Shown here piece by piece: positions 47,745-55,801 of a DNA stretch of 55,801 nucleotides (positions are counted from its first letter, which is position 1; every line of letters starts with the position of its first letter). The stretch spans positions 1 through 55,801 of the forward strand of contig CAYUPY010000003.1 of NCBI GenBank assembly GCA_964446595.1, given 5' to 3'. Position numbers and translations under genes: made by a program. The notes under the pieces are model-generated. The model was given only the letters and a program-made list of their open reading frames with translations, was not told the origin of the DNA and made no database searches. This DNA is from CAYUPY01 sp964446595. Lineage in GTDB: Bacteria > Patescibacteriota > Dojkabacteria > J137 > JAEUSD01.

Positions 47745-50700
47745 AATCAAATGCTTCGAAACGTGGATCATTTAAAATAGTATCCCGCTCGCTAACTTTA
47801 TTTGTATAGAAATGAACTCCAGCTTCAGTATTATAGAAGCGATAAACAGATTGTGCACCTGTACCCCCATAACTACTTCGATAAACATAGAAGGCTACAC
47901 TTTCATATTCAAACTGGGGAAAATCAGATATTACTCGATCTCGCTGATCTGTCGAGGCTGTATAGAAATGAGCTCCCGTGCTGGCGTTATAGAACCTAAA
48001 AACCGGCACAATATCTGGGTTCCCTGTTAGTCCTGAAGTAAATACTAGACCACGCTGCCCTTCATAGTCAAAGGCGGGGAAGTCGTTAATTACACGGTTA
48101 CGTTGACTCGCACTACTAGTATAGAAATGCGCACTTGTAGATGGATTGTAGAATCTGTATAAAGGTGTGCTCGACGGCAGTCCAATTGCGGTGGTTGCAG
48201 TAGCCACATTTGAATAGTTAGCAGATACTCCAGCTACGTTTTGAGCCTTTACTCTGAAAGAATAATCAGTATTACTCTGCAGGCCAGCTACCGTTGCTCC
48301 AGTGGAACCTAGTATCCCGTCGTCGAAGATTGTGTAATCGGTATCGGGTGCAGAGGTTAGCTTATACTCAACTATATAGTCTGTAATTACAGCTCCTCCA
48401 TTGCTCGGGGCTGACCAAGTTAGCTCGATAGCATTAGCACCATCTTCTACTGCAGCAAGATCAGCAACATCATTTGGAATAGTTACAATAGTGGCCTCAG
48501 CATAACTACCAGGGTCGTCGTAGGTTGCGGTACCCTCATTATTAATAGCTGCTACTCGAAATTGGTAAGTATTACCTACAACTAGTGTAAAATCAGGATT
48601 GCCCGCTGTAAATGTGTTAGAGATACTATTGGTTAGGAACGGACTCGACCAAGCACCAGGAGAGCCAGGGTTGGTATAGTCTCTATATTCAACTTGATAA
48701 TTATCAATCAACGTACCTTGGTCATTTGGCTCAGTCCAGTTAAGCAATACCGCCTGATCCTGCTGAATAGCCGTTAGATCTATAATAGGATCTGGGGGTG
48801 AGTTTCCATCATCGACATTCAAAATTAGAACCCAATCAGAAGCACCTGATGCTGGTGACCAAGACTCAACTGCGGTGTTTGATATGGAACCTGTTATATT
48901 GAGTTCGCTATAGGTACTAGCCCTTAAGTCAATGGCACGAGCATTCTTCACTGCCGTGTAATTAGGATTACTTAAATCTAGCTGAATGTTTGTATTGCCA
49001 GGATTTGCTGGTCCTACCTCTTCTTCGTAAATGATTATAAGCTCGTCACCGGTGGACGGACTTTCTAAACAAACTCCAGAACCATCATTTAGGCTAAATC
49101 CCGCTGATCCATCTTCAGAATCTCGAATTACACTTGCGGTACAATTAACCATGTCGGCCTTAAGATAGCGATTAACTATAATGGCACGATTAAGTAAGTG
49201 CTGCCGTGCTGAATAGGCTGTAGTATCACCACCAGGATGCTGGCGTGCTGCGTCAACGTTACTGACAGACCCTGCAAAATGGTTGGCTAAATCAAATGGT
49301 AAAGAAGTTGAGGTACCATCAATAATATTCTCATCAAAAGGACTTCCTACGTTACCCCAAATAGAGGCTATTCCACCTGTCATGGCCAAATAAGCTTGCC
49401 CACGGCCTGCCATTAAGTACGTATATGCGTTCGAAGCATCATAGTCACCTACCATAAACCTTAATTCACTGAAATGAGGCTGGACAGCACCTCCACTAGG
49501 TGGGACGCTACCTAGCAAATTTAGTAACAGATTATAACTCGGCTGTGAATCTGCCCATGAATATGTATTTAACTCATTAGATGTTAGTCCTACCTGACGA
49601 TCAAAAGTTGTACCATTGTCGTCGTTTGCAGGGATATCATCTAATGGCAGTAACCGGTCAGTATTGTTATTTAGTTCGCCGTCAATACGGTCGGCTGTTG
49701 CATCACCGGCAGTAAGGGTATTTGGATTATATTTTCCTTGCGATGTAAGTAGATGCATCCAGGTAGACTCAGATTCCATATAGTCATACCAATACTCAAT
49801 CTCAGGATTAAATGCCCATTCATCTAAATTATTTCCAAAACCCATTGTCCAGCCAGGTACGGCTCCTAGACGGGCCACAATGTATTCGTATAATCTGTTT
49901 GCTGTTGTTGAGCCGATCAAACCTTCTGAGTATGAGCCATCATTTAGGTTTTGATCTTCTAAAGTATTTCCCCATAACCATAAATGCGTCATACCGCCAC
50001 GTTCATATGTATGATTAATTACTTGCTCCAAGGCTTCAAAGGTACGTCTGTCTGGATTACGTTTATTAAAGTTATTGAATTGATTAGGACCGGTTGTGTC
50101 ACACTCACCATCTACTGCGGCGATATCAAACCAGCGACAATAAACAGGAAGGTTAAAGCCATCAAAACCGTGATTCGTTTGTGCTTCCGCAGTCTGATTA
50201 TGGTTGTATACAAAAAGGTCAAGGTCTCCTTCTAGCTTACCAGGGGTGAAAAAGTATTCGCTGGGGCTGGCGGCCATCACGAACGTAGGGCTAAACGCAT
50301 AATTGCCGTCCAGCCCTGACCTACTCCATTTGTTGGGATTTGCAGTATTTGGTACTACAAAACCTCTCTTTAACACATTATTCGCATTCGCCACCACGGT
50401 TACACTACCTGCCCAGCCGTCCAAGTCACCGTTCACATCCCCAGTACCAATGTCATCGCTAGTTGTAGCTATGGACCATTCACCAGTAAGGTCCCCATTA
50501 AATCTAAACTTCCATATACCTTGTGTACTACCGCTATCGCCGTCGTAAAACATTTTAACTGTCCTTACTTGACCATTAGCTGCTCCACTCGTACCAGTGA
50601 ATACCGCTGTAGCATCAATATCATAAGGGTTACCGTTATAGGCTACTCCACTAATCTCCCATTCTCCATATGGATAAAACTGTGTGATCTGTGTTGGCCC

Positions 50701-50847
50701 ACTAAAAGCACCTAGTGCGTTAGTCTTTACATCCGTATTGGCTGAAACGTTAGTGTAAATAAAGAACGCTACAATAATTAATATCGCAGCGATTGCTATT
50801 GCTTTGAGATTTTTAAGGTGTTGTAATACTTCCATAGTCTGGTACAT
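47710..50847 (-). CDS. DUF5060 glycosidase-like surface protein with fn3 and three DUF5648 repeats
   Basis: From ATG 50845-50847, which has AAGGA about 10 bases upstream within the subtilase gene, the protein has 1045 residues. After a membrane helix (about 14-32) comes a DUF5060-like beta domain (about 60-145; YGEWEISGVAYNGNPY, KMFYDGDSGSTQGIWKFRF). A large catalytic-type region follows (about 155-685; DGFNLPVYCRWFDIAA, WLWGNTLEDQN, MGFGNNLDEWAF). Then two fn3 domains (about 688-785 and 791-887) and three DUF5648 repeats (about 896-1043) complete it. DUF5060 proteins are usually putative glycoside hydrolases acting on pectic or other plant glycans. The catalytic acids are not certain. It lacks a dockerin module, unlike the enzymes at 11782-18730. 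Confidence 0.78.
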   Translation of the reverse strand: MYQTMEVLQHLKNLKAIAIAAILIIVAFFIYTNVSANTDVKTNALGAFSGPTQITQFYPYGEWEISGVAYNGNPYDIDATAVFTGTSGAANGQVRTVKMFYDGDSGSTQGIWKFRFNGDLTGEWSIATTSDDIGTGDVNGDLDGWAGSVTVVANANNVLKRGFVVPNTANPNKWSRSGLDGNYAFSPTFVMAASPSEYFFTPGKLEGDLDLFVYNHNQTAEAQTNHGFDGFNLPVYCRWFDIAAVDGECDTTGPNQFNNFNKRNPDRRTFEALEQVINHTYERGGMTHLWLWGNTLEDQNLNDGSYSEGLIGSTTANRLYEYIVARLGAVPGWTMGFGNNLDEWAFNPEIEYWYDYMESESTWMHLLTSQGKYNPNTLTAGDATADRIDGELNNNTDRLLPLDDIPANDDNGTTFDRQVGLTSNELNTYSWADSQPSYNLLLNLLGSVPPSGGAVQPHFSELRFMVGDYDASNAYTYLMAGRGQAYLAMTGGIASIWGNVGSPFDENIIDGTSTSLPFDLANHFAGSVSNVDAARQHPGGDTTAYSARQHLLNRAIIVNRYLKADMVNCTASVIRDSEDGSAGFSLNDGSGVCLESPSTGDELIIIYEEEVGPANPGNTNIQLDLSNPNYTAVKNARAIDLRASTYSELNITGSISNTAVESWSPASGASDWVLILNVDDGNSPPDPIIDLTAIQQDQAVLLNWTEPNDQGTLIDNYQVEYRDYTNPGSPGAWSSPFLTNSISNTFTAGNPDFTLVVGNTYQFRVAAINNEGTATYDDPGSYAEATIVTIPNDVADLAAVEDGANAIELTWSAPSNGGAVITDYIVEYKLTSAPDTDYTIFDDGILGSTGATVAGLQSNTDYSFRVKAQNVAGVSANYSNVATATTAIGLPSSTPLYRFYNPSTSAHFYTSSASQRNRVINDFPAFDYEGQRGLVFTSGLTGNPDIVPVFRFYNASTGAHFYTASTDQRDRVISDFPQFEYESVAFYVYRSSYGGTGAQSVYRFYNTEAGVHFYTNKVSERDTILNDPRFEAFDYEGEAYKVPTN

Positions 50848-52774
50848 AATATGCAATTCCTTCATAGTCGAATTGAGGATAGGTATTTATTACTTTCTGC
50901 CGTTGCTGCTCACTAGCTGTATAAAAGTGAGCACCGGTCTCTACATTATAAAATCTGTAGATGGGCTTCGACTTTACTTTGTTCTCAGTATACACGAAAA
51001 ACCTAGGCCCTTCGTATTGAAAATCTGGAAAGTTATTAATAACTTTGTTTCTTTGTTGCATGCTCGCAGTATAAAAATGAGCAAGCGTCTTAGGGTTATA
51101 GAATTGATAAACAGGTGTTAACTCTACGCCGCTAATTTGCTGATCAAAAACCTGATAGGCCACACCCTCATATTGATACTGGGGGAAACTACTAAGTACT
51201 TTATCACGGTCAGTTTCACGGTTAGTATAAAAATGAGCCCCGCTTTGAACATTATAGAATCGATAAACTAAATCAGTTTGCGGCTGTTCAGTGCTATAGA
51301 AGTCGACCAGATCTAACGCGCGATCAAAGTTAATTGCTCCATGCCCGGTTTGATTATCCCTGCCAATCGCCCCTACATCAATCGCAGACTCTATCATTAA
51401 AGTAACTACGTCCTCGTTCGTTAGGGTACTGTCATAGGAAAGTAATAATGCAGCCAAAGCCGAAACCTGAGGCGCGGCGTACGAGGTACCAATACCATAG
51501 CGATTGGAATAACCATTATCTACGTTATTTGCATCACAAGATCCAAAACAACTAAGGCTCGATTGCCAGGTGGCGTTTCCAGCACTAGCGCCTGCTCCAA
51601 CATAGGCTACTAAATCTATATGCGAGCCGTAAGTAGAATAGTTACTTCTCGCTTGATCATTATTAATGGACCCAACGGCTACCACATTGGCAAAAGCCGA
51701 GGGATACATCTGCTCTTGCAAGCCAGTATTGCCAGAAGAAGCTACCACCACCACACCTGCGTCTACTAGATCCTGGACCGCCGAATTCATAAACGGGTCT
51801 GCGCTGGGACCGCCGAGGCTCATATTGACCACATCAGCGCCATACGCCTCGGCGTAACTTAGTGCGGTAATAAGTGCGCTGGAAGCAAACGAATTCTGAA
51901 AATGAAAACTAGCTGCTATCGGCATGATTGTGACATTAAATGCAGGCGACACAGAACTTGCCCCGTTATCCACTGCACTTGAAATCAAACCAGTTACATA
52001 TGTGCCATGACCGAAAGTATCAACAGGAATGCCAGCTTTATAATAGCTTTCATCTACAACTTGCGGAACCCCACCTATACAAGTATTACTTCCAGTCAAT
52101 AAAAAGGCATACGAATCTAAGCCATTGTAGTCATCAACTACTCCATTGCAGTCATCATCTAGCTGGTTGTCTGGTATTTCGTCCGGATTCGTATAAAGAT
52201 TAATATTCGCATACTCTGAATTAGCTACAAAGACAGCACCAGTTTGTCCACCCGTATCATCAAAATCAAAAGCTGCTAACCCCGTATCGATAACTGCTAC
52301 TGTCACATCGGGTGAACCGCCACAACCTGGTCCGTCAGGGCAGTCAAGGTGCTTCCAAGCTTCAGGTAGATCTTGATTAGAATAGTACCAATGGTTTGAA
52401 GGATTGTAATCGTCAGGAGTGGCAGTAGTAGTAGTTTCATCCCATACCGTAGTTTTGTATATATAGTTAGGCTGCGCAGCCTCTACATCAGGATTACTAA
52501 GCAGTTCTCGTAGTTGATCATCTATGCTTTCAGGCTCCACTACTAAAATTTCAAAGCCAACACCCTTACCATCAGAATCTGTGTTCCCAATTGCAAAGGG
52601 CTGAAAGGCGGGCTGGCGGTATCTCACTAATAGCTGTCCTGGCACATATTCTCCAGCCCGCAACAAAGAATCCACCTTGGCATTCATGGCCTGAACCGCA
52701 ACAAGCTCCTTACCGACTAAGATTGGCAGGGCCAAAATAATAACTAGGGCTATAGCCCAAGCTAACCGCTTCAT
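50813..52774 (-). CDS. Subtilisin-like (S8) serine protease with three DUF5648 repeats
   Basis: The 653-residue protein has a signal helix (about 5-22), a propeptide-like region (VPGQLLVRY to VEAAQPNYIYK) and an S8 catalytic domain with Asp163 (VAVIDTG), His256 (FGHGTYVTGLI), oxyanion Asn349 (ASSGNT) and Ser431 (GTSYAAPQVSA). A Ca-loop-like DDDCNGVVDD insert lies near residue 206. Three DUF5648 repeats (502-544, 553-595, 603-645) end the protein. It is probably exported and active on the cell surface, perhaps maturing surface proteins or digesting prey or host proteins. A perfect 28-bp palindrome sits 4 bp before its ATG. Confidence 0.92.
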   Translation of the reverse strand: MKRLAWAIALVIILALPILVGKELVAVQAMNAKVDSLLRAGEYVPGQLLVRYRQPAFQPFAIGNTDSDGKGVGFEILVVEPESIDDQLRELLSNPDVEAAQPNYIYKTTVWDETTTTATPDDYNPSNHWYYSNQDLPEAWKHLDCPDGPGCGGSPDVTVAVIDTGLAAFDFDDTGGQTGAVFVANSEYANINLYTNPDEIPDNQLDDDCNGVVDDYNGLDSYAFLLTGSNTCIGGVPQVVDESYYKAGIPVDTFGHGTYVTGLISSAVDNGASSVSPAFNVTIMPIAASFHFQNSFASSALITALSYAEAYGADVVNMSLGGPSADPFMNSAVQDLVDAGVVVVASSGNTGLQEQMYPSAFANVVAVGSINNDQARSNYSTYGSHIDLVAYVGAGASAGNATWQSSLSCFGSCDANNVDNGYSNRYGIGTSYAAPQVSALAALLLSYDSTLTNEDVVTLMIESAIDVGAIGRDNQTGHGAINFDRALDLVDFYSTEQPQTDLVYRFYNVQSGAHFYTNRETDRDKVLSSFPQYQYEGVAYQVFDQQISGVELTPVYQFYNPKTLAHFYTASMQQRNKVINNFPDFQYEGPRFFVYTENKVKSKPIYRFYNVETGAHFYTASEQQRQKVINTYPQFDYEGIAYYVPDYGSITTP

Positions 52775-52778
52775 GACT

Positions 52779-52806
52779 TATGTAGTTGAATTAATTCAAC
52801 TACATA
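52779..52806. promoter_or_regulatory. Perfect 28-bp palindrome upstream of the subtilase gene
   Basis: Bases 52779-52792 are the exact reverse complement of 52793-52806 with no central gap (TATGTAGTTGAATT in each direction). It starts 4 bp from the subtilase ATG in the 116-bp divergent region shared with a GT2 gene. The lack of a loop suggests a dimeric repressor site rather than an RNA hairpin. Confidence 0.65.
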
Positions 52807-52850
52807 CTTACAAAAATATCCATAAAACACAAGCTCAACCCATATTAACC

Positions 52851-52879
52851 TTGCCTATTCTACGTTTGCAGGCTAAACT
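52851..52879 (+). promoter_or_regulatory. Candidate promoter of the GT2 gene
   Basis: TTGCCT (52851-52856) and TAAACT (52874-52879) are spaced by 17 bases. A start about 7 bases later would leave only a few bases before the ATG at 52891, in keeping with the short leaders elsewhere in the window. The match is moderate. Confidence 0.45.
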
Positions 52880-52890
52880 CTTTCACAACT

Positions 52891-53874
52891 ATGGTAAAAA
52901 AATCTCACACCACAGAATCACCGGAAATCTATATCTCCGCAGTACTTCCAGTACATAATGAGGAAGGGAATTTAGAAGAATTACATGCAAGATTGACTGA
53001 TACCCTAAAAGGGCTAGATAAACCTTTTGAAATTATTTATGTTGAGAACCGCTCTACTGACAACACTGTAGAGATACTAAGGACATTAAAAGATGCCAAA
53101 TCTATTATCTTGCGTTTACCTATTGGTGCTGGTGGCAGGACTACACAGTCCATTGCCTTAGATGCCGGTATTAAAGAGGCAAAAGGTCAATTTATTGTAA
53201 CCCTGGACTCTGACCTACAGAATCCACCTGAGGAAATTCCTAAACTACTCAAAAAGTTAATCGACGAAGATTTAGACCTAGTCTCTGGCTGGAGAAAAAA
53301 GCGTAAAGACGGCGTCATTATTCGCAACTTATCTAAATTTGGAAGCTGGATGAGACGCAGTTTCTTAGATCCAGGAGTGCACGATTTAGGATGCACCCTA
53401 AAAGTTTATCGACGTGAATGCTTCGACAATATTGACCTAAGCGGCGAAATGCACCGCTATTTAGTGGCAATTTTGCGGTGGCAAGGGTTCCAGGTTGGCG
53501 AAGTGGTTGTAAAGCACGAACCACGCAAATCCGGTAAGAGCTCCTACAACTGGAAGAAAGCTTTCCGCGGATTTGCGGACATGTGGCTCATTTGGTTCTG
53601 GAAAAAGTACAATGATCGACCCTTACATTTATTTGGTGTGGTAGGTATTTTCCTCGCCATAGCTGGTTTTGGTTTGCTGGCCTTACTCGGCATTTTAAGG
53701 TTATTTAACATGTTGGCACTGGCAGACTCAATTTGGCCACTAATTTCTGTGTTGCTAATAATTACTGGAACCCAACTATTCGTGTTCGGCATTACTATCG
53801 ATTTGGTAATCCGTACTTATTTTGCCACAGGTCGGGAAAAACCATACCTTGTACGCGAAGTAATTGAAACGTAG
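52891..53874 (+). CDS. Membrane-bound family 2 glycosyltransferase (GtrB/DPM1-like)
   Basis: The 327-residue protein has an N-terminal GT2 domain: ISAVLPVHNEEGNLEELH, VENRSTDNTVEIL, FIVTLDSDLQNPPEEIPKL and VSGWRKKRKDG. Then come an RYLVAIL / KHEPRKSGKSSYNWKKAF block and two C-terminal membrane helices (about 245-270 and 281-305). This is the architecture of polyprenyl-phosphate sugar synthases that supply lipid-linked sugars for envelope glycans. It begins the plus-strand group with the SGNH and MBOAT genes, so it probably belongs to a surface-polysaccharide modification unit. Confidence 0.9.
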   Translation: MVKKSHTTESPEIYISAVLPVHNEEGNLEELHARLTDTLKGLDKPFEIIYVENRSTDNTVEILRTLKDAKSIILRLPIGAGGRTTQSIALDAGIKEAKGQFIVTLDSDLQNPPEEIPKLLKKLIDEDLDLVSGWRKKRKDGVIIRNLSKFGSWMRRSFLDPGVHDLGCTLKVYRRECFDNIDLSGEMHRYLVAILRWQGFQVGEVVVKHEPRKSGKSSYNWKKAFRGFADMWLIWFWKKYNDRPLHLFGVVGIFLAIAGFGLLALLGILRLFNMLALADSIWPLISVLLIITGTQLFVFGITIDLVIRTYFATGREKPYLVREVIET

Positions 53875-53903
53875 TATACTGAATTCAGATTTGCATCTGA
53901 AAA

Positions 53904-54863
53904 GTGAGGAATAGAAAAACTCGTTCGGTTTTAGCGTTAATTGTGTGGTACAGTTTAATTATACTGTTCCTCTTCATCCCCATTTTTGGTATTAAAAAAC
54001 CTCCTTTTCGTAAAGATTTTGCTACTAATGTAGAAACCACTAACCCTGAGGTTTTCTTTATTGGAAATAGTATGCTTGGAAGTAGAATTGACCTTGAGGT
54101 TTTTGAGAAATACAGCAATAAAAAAGCTGTAAAAGTAGACAGCCCTGGTAGCAATAGTGCCACCTGGTACAATATTTATAATAACCTAGCGAAGGATAGC
54201 GGGTCAAAACACATCATCATCTTTTTCCGTCGAGATATTTTTGAGAAGCCCGCAGAAGGTCTAGATGCAGAAAGATACGTAAGGCTGCAAACGTTTGAGA
54301 AAAGCCGCGAGCCATACGCGGATCAAATGCTGGCTAACCATTCAACGGTATTTCAAAAAATGGATCAGTGGTTTCTCTCCACAGTGGACTATCACCATAA
54401 GCGAGATGTAATAGAAAACAGCTTACAAAAATTCTCTGCCGGCATTGTCAGCTCTCTGCCATATAAGGAGTTTGAAGGGTTATTGTATGAACGCTTTGGG
54501 GAACAAAACCTTCGTTACAGAAAAGCCCCGCCTGTATTTTTGGCTGCCCCTAACCCAATAGTTAATCAAAGTGATGATCAAAGTTTTTTGCCTCGCATAA
54601 TATCTCTTACTCAGAAATATGAACAGAAACTCACATTAGTAAATGTTGAGCTTGATGATACATATAATCAAGGACATAAATTCAATGCTTACCTCTCAAC
54701 ATTGCAAAATTATGTGTCCCAGTTTGAACATGTGAACCTGATCAACATGGAAGAACAACAATGGATTAAGAAAGATTGGCTTCAGGATGGGGCCCACCTA
54801 GCTTACAGATATAAATGGGTATATACTAAGAATTTTGTAGAGACCTTAGCTAATTCAACCTAA
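53904..54863 (+). CDS. AlgJ/AlgX/DltD-like SGNH protein partner of MBOAT
   Basis: The GTG at 53904 starts a 319-residue protein with a membrane helix (about 9-29) and an extracytoplasmic SGNH-like domain. The nucleophile block is EVFFIGNSMLGSRID (Ser in GNSM) and the C-terminal catalytic pair is LQDGAHLAYRYKWVYT (Asp...His). Such proteins take acyl groups delivered by an MBOAT membrane protein and transfer them to a polysaccharide or other polymer. The MBOAT gene follows directly with a 1-bp overlap, supporting that role. The polymer is unknown. Confidence 0.78.
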   Translation: MRNRKTRSVLALIVWYSLIILFLFIPIFGIKKPPFRKDFATNVETTNPEVFFIGNSMLGSRIDLEVFEKYSNKKAVKVDSPGSNSATWYNIYNNLAKDSGSKHIIIFFRRDIFEKPAEGLDAERYVRLQTFEKSREPYADQMLANHSTVFQKMDQWFLSTVDYHHKRDVIENSLQKFSAGIVSSLPYKEFEGLLYERFGEQNLRYRKAPPVFLAAPNPIVNQSDDQSFLPRIISLTQKYEQKLTLVNVELDDTYNQGHKFNAYLSTLQNYVSQFEHVNLINMEEQQWIKKDWLQDGAHLAYRYKWVYTKNFVETLANST

Positions 54864-55771
54864 TGCTTTTTCAAACATACGAGTTTATTGCCTTTTTGTT
54901 AGGCACATTGATTATCTACTGGCTACTCGCTAAAAGGATTAATCTTCAAAATAGTTTTCTTTTACTTGCTAGTTACTTTTTTTATGGATTCGCTCATCCC
55001 TTGCTTATTTTGTTACTTCTTACTTCTACTCTAGTTGATTTTTTTGCAGCGCTATTAATCGAAAGAGCTAATCGACGAAAAGGACTCATTTTATTTGTGT
55101 CCGTAACTGCAAATCTTGGCTTACTAGCATTATTTAAATACTATAACTTCTTTGTGGAAAATGTGAATACTTTATTAGCTCATCTTGGGCTAGACAATCT
55201 ACCCCTCCTAGCAATCCTACTCCCAGCTGGAATCTCGTTCTATACATTTCAAACAATCTCTTATACTGTAGACGTTTATCGCCAAAAAATAGCTGCGGAA
55301 AGAAACTTCCTGGATTTTGCTCTATTTATCTCATTCTTTCCGCAACTAGTAGCAGGCCCTATAGAAAGAGCAGAAACCATGCTACCCCAATTTAAGTCAA
55401 CGCGTAAATTGAACTTTTCCCAGTTTGAAAGCGGAATAAGGTTAATTATCTGGGGCTATTTTAAGAAACTAGTTATTGCAGATAATGTCTCTATTCTGGC
55501 ATTTCAAGTCTTTAAGACAGCAGATATGCCATTCCCTTTGATTTGGGTAGCAGCTTTAGCCTTTACAGTACAGATTTTTGCCGATTTCTCGGCTTATATT
55601 GATATTGCATGTGGGGTGGCAAGGCTTTTTGGGATAGAGTTATCTACTAATTTTAATTTTCCTTATATCGCCAAAAGCCCTGCGGACTTTTGGCGGCGCT
55701 GGCATATTACTCTATCTAATTGGATTCGCGACTATATCTATATCCCTTTAGGGTCTCGACTAGATAACTAG
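54863..55771 (+). CDS. MBOAT O-acyltransferase, truncated at its C-terminus
   Basis: The 302-residue frame matches the N-terminal two thirds of AlgI/DltB-type MBOAT proteins: GISFYTFQTISYTVDVYRQ, FFPQLVAGPIERAETMLPQF, WGYFKKLVIADN, FADFSAYIDIACGVARLFGI and the Asn/Asp region SPADFWRRWHITLSNWIRDYIYIPLG. It then reads SRLDN and stops at TAG 55769-55771. Normal proteins are about 450-500 residues and include a catalytic His in a G-x-WHG block, which is missing. Only 30 bases remain in the window, so a real truncation, a frameshift, an insertion or a contig-end error cannot be distinguished. Confidence 0.85.
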   Translation: MLFQTYEFIAFLLGTLIIYWLLAKRINLQNSFLLLASYFFYGFAHPLLILLLLTSTLVDFFAALLIERANRRKGLILFVSVTANLGLLALFKYYNFFVENVNTLLAHLGLDNLPLLAILLPAGISFYTFQTISYTVDVYRQKIAAERNFLDFALFISFFPQLVAGPIERAETMLPQFKSTRKLNFSQFESGIRLIIWGYFKKLVIADNVSILAFQVFKTADMPFPLIWVAALAFTVQIFADFSAYIDIACGVARLFGIELSTNFNFPYIAKSPADFWRRWHITLSNWIRDYIYIPLGSRLDN

Positions 55772-55801
55772 ACGTCAAAAGTTTAGAATCTAGTAATGAT
55801 A

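Noticed and set aside
1..55801. Alternative genetic code (TGA as Gly, known in some CPR lineages)
   Set aside because: TGA ends conserved proteins at the expected place, for example the glycosyltransferase at 30628-30630, and no conserved protein needs readthrough of TGA.
1..55801. CRISPR array, transposon, prophage or tRNA/rRNA gene
   Set aside because: No regularly spaced direct repeats, transposase or phage structural genes, or tRNA cloverleaf were seen. The repeats present are protein-domain repeats or palindromes.

Overview
The window reads like a chromosome segment of a small-genome bacterium of the Candidate Phyla Radiation (Patescibacteria). This is an inference from gene content. 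Indicators are an OppA-like binding protein tethered by an N-terminal membrane helix, a DUF5665-like membrane protein, a LemA/DUF2207 pair, split transketolase, many one-pass surface proteins with Ser/Thr-rich linkers, and very tight packing with few Shine-Dalgarno sequences. TGA is used as a stop, so the code looks standard. I saw no tRNA, rRNA, insertion sequence, prophage or CRISPR array, and no gene-free stretch longer than 300 bases.

Layout. From 26487 down to 1 almost everything is on the minus strand in one dense series. It begins with a trp-type attenuator (26363-26487) and trpS, followed by a CYTH protein, tyrA-like, tyrS, rpiB, an rpe-like gene, a Cys-rich secreted protein and a LOG-methyltransferase fusion. 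Then come secreted polysaccharide-degrading proteins (GH10 xylanase, a truncated SGNH fragment, a BNR_4 protein, a PL14-like lyase), a giant fibronectin/LamG surface protein, split transketolase, anchored proteins, a beta-CASP RNase-like protein, gatC and gatA. From 26576 to 28825 there are two plus-strand secreted proteins. From 28909 to 37750, mostly on the minus strand, are a CstR/CsoR-trxA-trxB redox operon with a clear promoter and operator, a glycosyltransferase, RadC-like, LemA/DUF2207, OppA-like and secG. From 37809 to 46514 are an anchored cohesin-like protein, ApbE, glycosyltransferases, a BaiN-like flavoprotein and a scaffoldin-like protein (cohesin-like + CBM6 + three DUF5648 repeats). 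From 46599 to 55771 are acyltransferase-3, a DUF5060 glycosidase-like protein and a subtilase (both also ending in three DUF5648 repeats), a GT2, and an AlgJ/MBOAT acetylation pair whose MBOAT stops early at the window edge.

How the genes may work together. Three exported enzymes (GH10, PL14-like, BNR_4) carry dockerin-like double Ca-loop modules. Two other genes encode cohesin-like domains, one attached to a CBM6 module and one to a C-terminal membrane anchor with an IPNTG motif. Together they resemble a minimal, cell-surface cellulosome-like system in a CPR bacterium. Pentoses released from xylan could feed the split transketolase, RpiB and RPE-like proteins encoded in the same gene series.

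The second highlight is a complete ribosome-mediated attenuator in front of trpS: an 18-codon leader peptide with two Trp codons, mutually exclusive 1:2, 2:3 and 3:4 pairings, and a U-tract. The trpS product itself carries an N-terminal YbaK-type editing domain. Family assignments come from recognising motifs by eye; no database search was run.
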